Origin: SVTX01 sp045602385
Lineage (GTDB): Bacteria > Bacillota > Clostridia > Oscillospirales > CAG-272
NCBI GenBank assembly: GCA_045602385.1
Contig: JAZSBL010000010.1
Location: 1 to 64,000 of the forward strand
DNA: 64,000 nucleotides
Direction of reading: 5' to 3'
Numbering within the stretch: position 1 is the stretch's first letter; the number at the start of each line of letters is the position of its first letter. The notes beneath the pieces were generated by a model. That model was not told the DNA's origin. It ran no database searches and saw nothing but the letters and a program-made list of their open reading frames with translations. Positions 32,275-40,606 of this stretch are shown piece after piece. Both the position numbers and the translations under genes were made by a program.

Positions 32275-32755
32275 TTTCGCTGTTTTCCTCTGCGGGCTCT
32301 TTATTTAGTGTAGCCGCGAGCTGTTCGATATACGCCTTTACGTCCTTGCCGTCAATGTCCTTGAAAAGTCCGGAAAGTACTCCGTTTACAAACTGCTTGG
32401 ACTTATCCTCACCGTACTTTACCGCAAACTCTACCGCCTGGCTTATCGAGATATTGGGATGTATGTCGTCTATAAAGAGCATCTCGTAGATCGCAACACG
32501 CAAGATCGTCCTTGAGACCTTGGAGAGTCTGTCCGCCTTCCAGCCCTTTGAATATCTGCCGATGACCGCATCGATAAGCTCTGCGCGGGTTATAACACCG
32601 AAGAACGTGCTCTTGATATAGCTGTCCGCGGGAATATCTCTGTCGGCGCATGCAAGATCATATATCTCGGTGGGATTCTCTCCTGCCTTGAACTCGGTCT
32701 CAAAAAGCAGACCGATAAGTATATCTCTTGCTTCTTTTCTAGATAACTTTGCCAT
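32267..32755 (-). CDS. nusB: Transcription antitermination factor NusB
   Basis: 162 residues from the chosen start. All-helical NusB fold; with NusE (S10) it binds boxA and prevents early termination of rRNA transcripts. RKEARDILIGLLFE and the C-terminal KFVNGVLSGL type motif are typical. TGGAGG precedes the ATG at 32755; the frame is open 18 codons further without support. First gene of a ten-gene operon ending in recN. Confidence 0.94.
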   Translation of the reverse strand: MAKLSRKEARDILIGLLFETEFKAGENPTEIYDLACADRDIPADSYIKSTFFGVITRAELIDAVIGRYSKGWKADRLSKVSRTILRVAIYEMLFIDDIHPNISISQAVEFAVKYGEDKSKQFVNGVLSGLFKDIDGKDVKAYIEQLAATLNKEPAEENSENA

Positions 32756-32817
32756 ATGTTTCCTCCATCTGATGGCGTATGCTGTCCGCCAATATGCAAA
32801 AATAGTCAATCATATTT

Positions 32818-32846
32818 ATTATACATAATATTAATATAAATGTCAA
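32818..32846 (-). promoter_or_regulatory. Promoter of the nusB-recN operon
   Basis: On the minus strand: TTGACA (32841-32846), 17 nt, TATAAT (32818-32823). I see no other promoter of this quality in the next 8 kb. Confidence 0.83.
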
Positions 32847-32926
32847 GAAGTTATACAAGAAAAGCACGAGAAAAATGTATGAATATTCATTTGTTTTTCT
32901 CTTTTGTCCAAAATTTGCCGAGGGGC

Positions 32927-32955
32927 TTGAAATGATCGATTTTTTTTGATATAAT
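32927..32955 (+). promoter_or_regulatory. Promoter of the membrane protein and SGNH-like genes
   Basis: TTGAAA (32927-32932), 17 nt ending in TTGA, TATAAT (32950-32955). Confidence 0.75.
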
Positions 32956-32999
32956 ATGAGGGTAGATAAATTTCGTTTAAAAGGACACAAATAAAAGCT

Positions 33000-33449
33000 A
33001 TGAACGTATTTAAAAAGATCATCTCAAAGGGCGCGGTCATCTATACCGCGGGCTCTTTATGCATATTGCTCTTTTCCCTTTTAGTTCCCGAGAACACGAT
33101 GGATAAGGTGCTTTTGCCCACCCCATTTCTTATGTTTGCGGCATATGCCTTTGTAATCTCGCTTGGTGACCTGCCATACCTTACCGGCAAATGTTCCACC
33201 GCCGTCTCGCGCGCAATTCACGCGGCGTGCTATAACGTGGGTTTCTTCTGCTTTATGCTCTTGTGCAACATGAGCCTCAGCACGTCGGTAATCGCAACGG
33301 TAATATTTGCTTTTATCTATACAGTAGCGGTAGTTTTGGCAGGACTTTGCAAAAAGAAGCTCTCCCCCCAAAAAAAGACAGGCACATACGCTAAGGGAAT
33401 GGTCGAGAAGTCCAAGCCCCAGCCCAAGTATACAAATCGCTTTTCATAA
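33000..33449 (+). CDS. Small membrane protein, unknown function
   Basis: 149 residues with four predicted membrane segments (about 12-30, 40-58, 70-90, 97-118) and a basic, Lys/Pro-rich cytoplasmic tail. I recognise no family. The ribosome binding site AAAAGGA is about 13 nt from the ATG, rather far. The SGNH-like gene follows after 15 nt, so the two probably act together at the envelope. Confidence 0.7.
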   Translation: MNVFKKIISKGAVIYTAGSLCILLFSLLVPENTMDKVLLPTPFLMFAAYAFVISLGDLPYLTGKCSTAVSRAIHAACYNVGFFCFMLLCNMSLSTSVIATVIFAFIYTVAVVLAGLCKKKLSPQKKTGTYAKGMVEKSKPQPKYTNRFS

Positions 33450-33464
33450 GGGATAAGCATTTAT

Positions 33465-34238
33465 ATGAAGAACTTTAACAAGATCATAACGCTTCTTATA
33501 GCCATTATTGCAGTTTTGACGATAGCCTGCGCGGTAAGCGTGGTTACAATATGCATAAGCGGCGCGAAGCCGGATATCTATACCTCTAAGGGCATCTCAG
33601 CCAAGGGAAATTCGGGCGCGGAGCTTTCGGAAAGCTTTGACTACGGTGATGGGTATATAAAGAATATTATTTTTGTCGGCGACAAGACTATCTCGCCTAT
33701 TTCAAACGTTTATACCGATCTGCTAAAGAGTCAGGTATGGACCGCCGCTGACGGCTCCCTCCCCCTTGACAACAACCTGAAAACAGTTGCGGTAATTCAT
33801 TCGGATGACGAAAAAGGAAGCTCCATTCCCTCTGCCGCCGAGCTATACAAGCCGCAGTACATAATCATCACGGTAGGTATTGAAAACGGGGTTGCATACT
33901 GCAACGAGGAAAAGTTCAAGGAGTACTATAAGGAGCTTATCGTAGCGATCAAAGAGACATCTCCCGACACAAAGATCATGCTTCAGTCGATATTCCCTAT
34001 ATCAAAGAAGGCTGCTAAGGATAATCCCAATATTTCAAACGACAGGATTGACAGGGCGAATAAGTGGATACTTGACGTCTGCGAGGAATCCTCGGTCAAA
34101 TTTCTGAACACCTCATCCGCGCTCAAGGACAGTGCGGGCTACCTTGCCGCCGAGTACGACTCGGGTGACGGAATAACCCTTAACGCCGACGGATACAAGG
34201 CAATGGTCGAGTACATAAGAACACACGGATATAAATAA
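33465..34238 (+). CDS. SGNH-hydrolase-like membrane-anchored protein, catalytic residues missing
   Basis: 257 residues. One N-terminal membrane segment (about 7-32), then an SGNH/GDSL-like fold. Block I reads FVGDKT with Lys74 where the nucleophile Ser is expected. Block III reads VGIENG. The last block reads DGITLN, with Thr238 in place of the catalytic His. The fold is thus recognisable but the enzyme looks inactive; it may bind a ligand or cell-wall component. No clear ribosome binding site beyond GGGATAAG. It is the second gene of a two-gene unit. Confidence 0.65.
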   Translation: MKNFNKIITLLIAIIAVLTIACAVSVVTICISGAKPDIYTSKGISAKGNSGAELSESFDYGDGYIKNIIFVGDKTISPISNVYTDLLKSQVWTAADGSLPLDNNLKTVAVIHSDDEKGSSIPSAAELYKPQYIIITVGIENGVAYCNEEKFKEYYKELIVAIKETSPDTKIMLQSIFPISKKAAKDNPNISNDRIDRANKWILDVCEESSVKFLNTSSALKDSAGYLAAEYDSGDGITLNADGYKAMVEYIRTHGYK

Positions 34239-34245
34239 CAAAATG

Positions 34246-34266
34246 CCCCGACACGGCGTGTCGGGG
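34246..34266. terminator. Bidirectional terminator
   Basis: CCCCGACAC / GTGTCGGGG around GGC, then TTTATTTTATTT, between convergent genes. Confidence 0.93.
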
Positions 34267-34272
34267 TTTATT

Positions 34273-35238
34273 TTATTTGAAATAATTTTTGCCTTGGTAA
34301 AGATCCTTTTCGTACATTTTCTTGTCGATGTTGTTTATAACAACGGTCTTTTTTCTGCTCCAATCGGGGGCTAAAAGCTCGCTTTGCATTCCGTCTCCGG
34401 TAAGCCGTCCTATAACCGTATCGGGTGGCAGATAGGTCAGCGCCTCGGCTACCGTATCAACGTAGTCCTCCATTGTCATGGGCGTATATTCGCCGCTTAG
34501 ATACATATCTGCCATCGCCGTGTTTTTTATAACGTGTAGCAGGTGTATTTTTACCTGCTCCGGCTTAAGCGATGCGACGTCACGCACTGTTTTCATCATC
34601 GCCTCTCTGTCCTCTCCGGGCAGACCGAAAATGATATGCACACAGATATTTATCTTATTGGATGCTTGGCGCAATTTCCTATATCCCGCGAGGAAGTCCT
34701 CATGGTTGTGCCCTCTGTTTATCCGTCTTGCGGTGTCATCGTTTGAGGACTGAAGCCCAAGCTCTACGGTGAGCATCGTTCTCTCGGCAAGAGCGCAAAG
34801 ATAGCCCACGACGTCGTCCTCAAGGCAATCTGCGCGCGTGGCGATATTGATGCCTACGACGCCATCCTTTTTCATTACGGGCTCTATCTTTTCACGTATT
34901 ATCTCAAGGGGAGCATAGGTGTTCGTATGCGCCTGAAAATACGGGATATATTTGTCGGTCTTCCACTTCGACGAAAGCTGCGATTTGACTATCTCAAACT
35001 GCTCCTCGGTCGGGATAACGCTCTCCTGCGCAAAGTCCCCGCTGCCTCTGGGCGAGCAATAAATACAGCCGCCGTGGGCACATTTTCCGTCGATATTCGG
35101 ACAGGTAAATCCTGCGTCTATCGGTATTTTCATACACTTTGAGCCAAATGTGCGACGAAGATAATAATCGTACGTATAATACCTTTTATTCGTGTCGCTG
35201 TTTGGGTAAGGATTTTTGCTTACCTGTGTTTCCTTCAT
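34273..35238 (-). CDS. TIGR01212-family radical SAM protein (YhcC-like)
   Basis: 321 residues from the ATG at 35238. An Elp3-like radical SAM domain with the family form CPNIDGKCAHGGCIYC: cluster cysteines spaced unusually widely. RINRGHNHEDF and HIIFGLPGE follow. The function is not established. The frame also allows a TTG at 35262, but GGAG lies before the ATG. It follows the aminotransferase gene across a hairpin and may be read from the same transcript. Confidence 0.9.
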   Translation of the reverse strand: MKETQVSKNPYPNSDTNKRYYTYDYYLRRTFGSKCMKIPIDAGFTCPNIDGKCAHGGCIYCSPRGSGDFAQESVIPTEEQFEIVKSQLSSKWKTDKYIPYFQAHTNTYAPLEIIREKIEPVMKKDGVVGINIATRADCLEDDVVGYLCALAERTMLTVELGLQSSNDDTARRINRGHNHEDFLAGYRKLRQASNKINICVHIIFGLPGEDREAMMKTVRDVASLKPEQVKIHLLHVIKNTAMADMYLSGEYTPMTMEDYVDTVAEALTYLPPDTVIGRLTGDGMQSELLAPDWSRKKTVVINNIDKKMYEKDLYQGKNYFK

Positions 35239-35259
35239 TTTGTGTTTTTCTCCGTTAAA

Positions 35260-35289
35260 CAATAGGCGGCCGTGGTGTGCCGCCTATTG
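35260..35289. terminator. Hairpin between aminotransferase and radical SAM genes
   Basis: CAATAGGCGGC / GCCGCCTATTG, an 11-bp perfect stem. On the minus strand only TTTAAC follows, so it may be leaky and allow read-through into the radical SAM gene. Confidence 0.65.
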
Positions 35290-35298
35290 TGTTTTTTA

Positions 35299-36576
35299 TT
35301 ATTTTGCGAGATATTTCTCAAGCGTTGCAAGCTTTACGCATACAACGAAAAGCTTCATCGCCTTTTCAAGGTCGCTCATTGAGGGATAGGTGGGCGCGAT
35401 GCGGATATTGCTGTCCTCAGGATCATATCCCATGGGGTAGGTGGCGCCTACCGTCGTCATGGTAAGGCCCGCCTCCTTTGCAAGGGCGTATATTCTCTTT
35501 GCGCATCCGGGCTCTGCGTAGAAGCTTACGAAATATCCGCCGTTGGGCTTTGTCCATCTCGCAATTCCAAGATGACCAAGTCCTTCTTCAAGGTACTTAT
35601 CCACAAGCGCAAACTTGGGCGCGATGATAGCCGCGTGCTTCTTCATATGTTCCTTTACATTATCCGCGTTACCGAAGAACCTTACGTGACGGAGCTGGTC
35701 AAGCTTATCGAAGTTTATCGCCTGGGCAGCCATTATCGCTTTGATCTGCTTAAGATTTGCCTCGCTTGCCGCCATAAGGGCAACTCCTCCTCCGGGATAG
35801 GTAACCTTTGACGTTGATGCAAAGTAAAGAACTCTGTTCTCGTTCCCTGCCTCACGGCACTCTGCCATGATGTCAAGTAGCTTGTCGCCCTCCTCATAGA
35901 GATCGTGGATGGCGTACGCGTTATCCCAGATTATACGGAAATCGGGAGCGGCAGTCTTCATTCTCGCAAGACGGCGTACCGTTTCGTCCGAATATGTAAT
36001 TCCATCGGGGTTTGAGTATTTGGGGTTACACCAGATTCCCTTTACCGCGGGATCCTTTACAAGCTCTTCAACGGCGTCCATGTCGGGGCCGTCATTTGTC
36101 ATTTTTACGTTTACCATATCTATGCCGAGAGATTCGGTGACCTTGAAGTGACGGTCGTATCCCGGTACGGGGCAGATAAACTTTACCCTCTCCTCGCGGC
36201 ACCAGGGACGCTCACTGTCGCAGAAGCCGTAGAGCATTGCGCGGGCAACTGCGTCGTACATCAGCGTAAGCGACGAGCCGCCGCCAAGGATCATATTCTC
36301 TGCGGGGATATCAAGAAGCTCCGAGAAAAGTCTGATAGCCTCCGGAATACCCTCAAGAAGGCCGTAGTTTCTGCAATCAAAGCCCTTCTCCGTCTTGGCG
36401 TCCTTGCCCTCGGATATTACGGTAAGCATTCCGTCCGAGAGATTAAGCTGCTCTGTGCAGGGCTTTCCTCGGGAGATGTCAAGCGACATTCCCATCTTCT
36501 TGATATTCTCATATTCTGCCTTTGCCTCGGCATAAGCCGCGCTTAAAGCCGCGCGGTCCATCTCAATGTAACCCAT
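35299..36576 (-). CDS. Class Ic aspartate aminotransferase-like protein
   Basis: 425 residues from the chosen start. A fold-type I PLP enzyme of the PF12897 group: MSLDISRGKPCTEQL at the N-terminus, NPKYSNPDGITYSD, and STSKVTYPGGG with the PLP-binding Lys. It probably transfers the amino group of aspartate. TGGAG precedes the ATG at 36576, which is preferred over an open 34-codon extension. Confidence 0.9.
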   Translation of the reverse strand: MGYIEMDRAALSAAYAEAKAEYENIKKMGMSLDISRGKPCTEQLNLSDGMLTVISEGKDAKTEKGFDCRNYGLLEGIPEAIRLFSELLDIPAENMILGGGSSLTLMYDAVARAMLYGFCDSERPWCREERVKFICPVPGYDRHFKVTESLGIDMVNVKMTNDGPDMDAVEELVKDPAVKGIWCNPKYSNPDGITYSDETVRRLARMKTAAPDFRIIWDNAYAIHDLYEEGDKLLDIMAECREAGNENRVLYFASTSKVTYPGGGVALMAASEANLKQIKAIMAAQAINFDKLDQLRHVRFFGNADNVKEHMKKHAAIIAPKFALVDKYLEEGLGHLGIARWTKPNGGYFVSFYAEPGCAKRIYALAKEAGLTMTTVGATYPMGYDPEDSNIRIAPTYPSMSDLEKAMKLFVVCVKLATLEKYLAK

Positions 36577-36627
36577 GTAAATTCTCCAATAATCATCTTT
36601 TTTTCGCTTTATTTCAGCATATGCGCT

Positions 36628-36656
36628 ATTATACCATAATGCCACCGAAAAAGCAA
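36628..36656 (-). promoter_or_regulatory. Promoter of the aminotransferase gene
   Basis: On the minus strand: TTGCTT (36651-36656), 17 nt ending in TATGG, TATAAT (36628-36633). Confidence 0.7.
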
Positions 36657-36688
36657 GATGTTTTTTGAATTTTTGCAAGATTTTGGCA

Positions 36689-39109
36689 TTATTCTATGTT
36701 TTCCCAAAAAATACGGGCAATTTGTGCAAGTGATTGTGCATTTCCTGCAAATTTTGCGCCTTTCCACTCCTCGGGAAACAGCGCTCTGTACTTCGGCTCG
36801 GCAAATCGGTCGTCTATAAGCACGGCAACGCCTCGGTCGGTCTCTGTTCTTATAACTCTGCCAACTGCCTGAAGTATAGAATTCATGCCGGGATAGGTAT
36901 ACGCGTAGTCATATCCGCAACCGCTTTTTTCTTCGTAATAGTCACGTATTATATTGTTTTCATTTGACAGTCCCGGAAGTCCGACGCCAACGCAGATAAC
37001 TCCGATAAGCTTATCTCCCGGTAGGTCGATTCCCTCCGAGAATGAGCCGCCAAGCACGCAAAATGCAATTCTCGTCTTTCCGTCATCGACAAACGAGGAT
37101 ATGAATTCCTCCCGCTCCTTTGGCGACATATTCTTCTTTTGTTCAAGTATTCTGACCTTCGGATATTTTGCGGAAAAGATCTTTTTGACCTCATCAAGAT
37201 AGCTGTACGATGGGAAAAAGACGATATAATTCCCCGCCTTGGCAGACACCGTTGCCGCTATGCACGACGAGATACGCTTGTATGATTTTTCCCTGTCCTC
37301 ATATCTCGTGCTTATCTTATCGACTATCGCTACGCAGAGATTTTCCTTTGGAAATGGTGAGCGGAAGCTGACAGAAACGGTTTTCTTTCCGCCGCCGAGT
37401 ATATCCGCAAAATACTCTGTGGGGGTCAGTGTCGCGGAAAACATGACCGACGCGACCGCGCGGTCAAGCGCGTGCGACAGCTCGTCCGCAGGGTCAAGGC
37501 AGTACAAGAGCACCTCTACGCTCTCGCCCTCGCGCGTGATAAAGGTTAAGTATCCCTTGCCGTATCTCTCCGCTATTTTCTTGTATTCATACAGCTTATA
37601 GTTAAGATCCTCGACGTACAAAAACGCGGGATGGTCGAGGTTTCCCTTAAGCCACGTATCGGTCTTTTTTTCGTATATCTCAAGCTCCTCCGAGAGCTTT
37701 TCGGGCAGCTGACGGCTTACATAGTAGCCCGTCCTGTCTCCGTCGGGAGAATAATGAGTATCGTCATCGCATAGTCTGCCCAGTCGCTCCAGCGCGCCGA
37801 GCACAGAAAGCGTTGCGCCCCTCAAGGGGTCGTTTTCCTCAAGCATTGATATAAGCGGCTCGAAATCTGCCGTACCAAGTCGCGCAGAGAACATATCTCT
37901 TGCTCTGTCCGGCAAATTGTGCGCCTCGTCAACAAGGAAAATATATTTCTCTCCCCGCTCTCCGTCAAAATAACGCCTCAGATACACCGTGGGAGAAAAA
38001 ACGTAATTATAGTCGCAGATTATAACGTCGCAAAGCTCACTTAAGTCAAGGGAAAGCTCATAGGGGCAGACCTTATACTTCTCGGCTACCTCTCTTATCC
38101 TGCCTGAATCGTATGCATCTCCGCATGATAAAAGCTCCGCTATGGCATAGCTTGCCCTATCGTAATATCCCTTTGCATACGGGCAAAGATCGGGATTGCA
38201 GCTTGCAGACAGCTTGCCTCCGCGCAGCTTTGCGGCGGCATTATTGCACATGCTCTCGCGCGAAGAGATCACGCAGCTGCGAAGTAAAGCTCCCGCGCCG
38301 TTCATCTTTTGCATAGCCGAAAATGCCTCGCGGCGGATGCTCTGCTTGCTTGTCAGATAAAATATCTTATCGGCAATTCCCTCTCCCACGCATTTTACCG
38401 CAGGATAAAGCGTTGATACGGTCTTTCCTATTCCCGTGGGGGCTTGGCAGAAAAGGCGCGAGCCGTGCTTTATATCACGGTAGCACTCCTTTATCATCTC
38501 GCTTTGACTCTCACGCAAGGACTTATACGGGAATACCGCATTTTGCGCGGAGGGTATCCTTACAGTCGTTCTGTCACGTACAACGTGCGCGCGCCAAAGA
38601 ACCCTTGAAAGCAGCGATTCGTACACCTCGCGCAGGCTTGACTTATCCTTTATCTCTGACCGCACCTCAAAATCTCCGTGCTCCGTGTCAAAGAATATCT
38701 GTCGAAGCTCTACGCTCCCGCACTCCTTTGCGCTGCACAGGAGATATGCGTACACGTCAGCTCTCAATCTATGGTACTGCTCCTCGTCCTGAGAGATAAA
38801 TTTGTCGGCAGCGCCGAGCCTTACCTCGTCAAGCGAATAGCCATCGTTTTTGCACAAAACTCCGTCCGCGTATCCGCATACCGAAATATATATTCCGTCC
38901 GCGCGGCAGGTGTTTTGAAGCTCCACGCGGTCGTAATATCTCATTCCGAAGGAAAGGTGGAGCTTATTGTATATACGCGAGCGGTCCGCAGATCTCTCGT
39001 GAAAGCGTCTTGCCTGACGCCTTGTGTCAATATTTCCACCCGAGAGCGCAGAGAGGCAAAGCTCCTCTACGGTAAGCTCTACCACGTCTCTTTTTTCGTC
39101 GTATCTCAT
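36689..39109 (-). CDS. DinG/Rad3-type Fe-S DNA helicase with N-terminal nuclease-like domain
   Basis: 806 residues. Residues 1-185 resemble a PD-(D/E)XK (Cas4-like) domain: GYADGV (79-84) could supply the Asp, but the usual E-x-K appears as DEVRLGA, so activity is uncertain. Superfamily 2 helicase follows: Walker A APTGIGKT (223-230), iron-sulfur cysteines about 288, 304, 309 and 348, DEAH (394-397), and motif VI QAVGRVIR. It unwinds DNA 5' to 3' by family precedent. AGGAGG precedes the ATG; single gene. Confidence 0.88.
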   Translation of the reverse strand: MRYDEKRDVVELTVEELCLSALSGGNIDTRRQARRFHERSADRSRIYNKLHLSFGMRYYDRVELQNTCRADGIYISVCGYADGVLCKNDGYSLDEVRLGAADKFISQDEEQYHRLRADVYAYLLCSAKECGSVELRQIFFDTEHGDFEVRSEIKDKSSLREVYESLLSRVLWRAHVVRDRTTVRIPSAQNAVFPYKSLRESQSEMIKECYRDIKHGSRLFCQAPTGIGKTVSTLYPAVKCVGEGIADKIFYLTSKQSIRREAFSAMQKMNGAGALLRSCVISSRESMCNNAAAKLRGGKLSASCNPDLCPYAKGYYDRASYAIAELLSCGDAYDSGRIREVAEKYKVCPYELSLDLSELCDVIICDYNYVFSPTVYLRRYFDGERGEKYIFLVDEAHNLPDRARDMFSARLGTADFEPLISMLEENDPLRGATLSVLGALERLGRLCDDDTHYSPDGDRTGYYVSRQLPEKLSEELEIYEKKTDTWLKGNLDHPAFLYVEDLNYKLYEYKKIAERYGKGYLTFITREGESVEVLLYCLDPADELSHALDRAVASVMFSATLTPTEYFADILGGGKKTVSVSFRSPFPKENLCVAIVDKISTRYEDREKSYKRISSCIAATVSAKAGNYIVFFPSYSYLDEVKKIFSAKYPKVRILEQKKNMSPKEREEFISSFVDDGKTRIAFCVLGGSFSEGIDLPGDKLIGVICVGVGLPGLSNENNIIRDYYEEKSGCGYDYAYTYPGMNSILQAVGRVIRTETDRGVAVLIDDRFAEPKYRALFPEEWKGAKFAGNAQSLAQIARIFWENIE

Positions 39110-39139
39110 ATTCTCCTCCTTCCTTGATCTGTTTAAATA

Positions 39140-39168
39140 ATTATACCATTTACAGCATTGAATGTCAA
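39140..39168 (-). promoter_or_regulatory. Promoter of the helicase gene
   Basis: On the minus strand: TTGACA (39163-39168), 17 nt ending in ATGG, TATAAT (39140-39145). Confidence 0.82.
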
Positions 39169-39205
39169 TCGATTCTCCCCTGCAAAATTACCATATTTTT
39201 AGGGG

Positions 39206-39234
39206 TTACATTTTACCCCCTTTCGTATTATAAT
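39206..39234 (+). promoter_or_regulatory. Promoter of mecA, with the -35 box in a palindrome
   Basis: TTACAT (39206-39211), 17 nt, TATAAT (39229-39234). GGGGT / ACCCC (39202-39219) flanks the -35 box and might be an operator or the end of a hairpin. Confidence 0.6.
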
Positions 39235-39275
39235 GATAATGTAGCGATATAGATAGTATAATTAAGGAGGTTAAC

Positions 39276-39953
39276 GTGGAAATAATACCTATTAACGATT
39301 CCAAGCTTAAGATCATGCTTGATGAAAGCGATATGAAGGAATTACATATATGCGACGAGGCCGACTGCGCCCGCGGAGAAACAAGACTCGCCATACGCAC
39401 TCTGCTTGAGCGGGCAAAAACAGAGACCGGATTTAATACAGAGGGCTCGGAGATATTCGTACAGCTTTATACCTCAAGAGACGGCGGTTGCGAGCTGTTT
39501 ATAACAAAGGGCAGCTCCCTGCCCATTCCGTCGGGCGAGGAGGAGCGCAAGGCGGACAAAAAGCCGCAAAAAAGGAAAGAGGTGCAAAAAAAGAAGCAAT
39601 ACGATGATTCCTGCGCGCTATCCTTGCGCCGGGAAACACTACCCTCGCAAAAGAAACCTACATTCGGAAAAATGATATTCTCATTTGAATCACTACGCGA
39701 TATATGCGCGGCATGCAAGATACTTATAAAAAAAGATACAGACATCGCCAGCAGTGCCTACCGCGGCGAGGGCGACGACTTTTACCTTATACTTGAGAAC
39801 GCCAACATGTCCGCATACTCAAGGCTTGACGGCCTGACATTTATACTTGAATTCGGCCGCCGGGAGCGCGCGGATCACATCAACACCTACCTGTGCGAGC
39901 ACGGCAGAACAATATGCGCGGAGCATGCACTTGAAACTCTGTCACAATTTTGA
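39276..39953 (+). CDS. mecA: MecA-family adaptor protein
   Basis: 225 residues, GTG start with AAGGAGG upstream. N-terminal substrate-binding domain, a basic low-complexity linker (about 90-115, Lys/Gln-rich) and a C-terminal ClpC-binding domain starting FSFESLRDICAACK. It targets proteins such as competence or sporulation regulators to ClpC-ClpP by family precedent. Single gene with its own terminator. Confidence 0.9.
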   Translation: MEIIPINDSKLKIMLDESDMKELHICDEADCARGETRLAIRTLLERAKTETGFNTEGSEIFVQLYTSRDGGCELFITKGSSLPIPSGEEERKADKKPQKRKEVQKKKQYDDSCALSLRRETLPSQKKPTFGKMIFSFESLRDICAACKILIKKDTDIASSAYRGEGDDFYLILENANMSAYSRLDGLTFILEFGRRERADHINTYLCEHGRTICAEHALETLSQF

Positions 39954-39972
39954 TTTTTAGAGAAAAATTATT

Positions 39973-39995
39973 CCCCCGATACTTGAAATCGGGGG
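39973..39995 (+). terminator. Terminator of mecA
   Basis: CCCCCGAT / ATCGGGGG around ACTTGAA, then ATTTTTTTGG. It overlaps the predicted promoter of the next gene. Confidence 0.9.
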
Positions 39996-40011
39996 ATTTT
40001 TTTGGTAAAAT
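39983..40011 (+). promoter_or_regulatory. Promoter of the uracil-DNA glycosylase gene, inside the mecA terminator
   Basis: TTGAAA (39983-39988) lies in the terminator loop, then 17 nt (right stem arm plus T-run), then TAAAAT (40006-40011). Confidence 0.6.
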
Positions 40012-40045
40012 GTATATATCATCATATCTGAAAGGACTTGATAAA

Positions 40046-40606
40046 ATGACTTTAGACGAGCTTAAGGCTATATGCTCCGAATGCACCGGCTGTTCACTTT
40101 GTCAGACCAGAACCAACTGCGTTTTCGGTGTTGGAAATGAAAATGCCGATATTATGTTTGTGGGTGAGGCCCCCGGTGAACAGGAGGACCTTTCCGGCAC
40201 TCCCTTTGTCGGTCGCGCGGGTCAGCTGCTTGACAAATTTTTATATGCCGTTGACATCAGTCGCGAGGACGTTTATATAGCTAATATTCTTAAATGCAGA
40301 CCGCCCAAGAACCGCGACCCTCTGCCCGAGGAGGAGGACGCCTGCATAGATTTCCTCCGCCGACAGGTCGAGATAATTAATCCAAAGGTAATCGTTTGTC
40401 TTGGCAGGATCTCCGCCATGAGATTGATAAAACCCGATTTCAAGATAACCAAAGAGCACGGCACATGGTTTAAAAAGGGCAACTACCTTATGACCGCCGT
40501 CTACCACCCCGCCGCGCTCCTGCGCGACCCCAGAAAAAAAGAGGATATGCTTGAGGATATGAAGCGTATCAAGGAAAAGGTCACGGAGATAGAAAATGAA
40601 TTTTGA
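40046..40606 (+). CDS. Family 4 uracil-DNA glycosylase (Fe-S)
   Basis: 186 residues from the chosen start. It removes uracil from DNA. Cys residues in CSECTGCSLC, with later cysteines, bind a 4Fe-4S cluster. GEAPGEQEDLSGTPFVGRAG (20 residues) is the active-site and cluster region, and YHPAALLRDP is the C-terminal motif. AAAGGA precedes the ATG at 40046; the open frame extends 32 codons upstream without support. Its end overlaps the start of the AEC gene by 11 nt. Confidence 0.94.
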   Translation: MTLDELKAICSECTGCSLCQTRTNCVFGVGNENADIMFVGEAPGEQEDLSGTPFVGRAGQLLDKFLYAVDISREDVYIANILKCRPPKNRDPLPEEEDACIDFLRRQVEIINPKVIVCLGRISAMRLIKPDFKITKEHGTWFKKGNYLMTAVYHPAALLRDPRKKEDMLEDMKRIKEKVTEIENEF

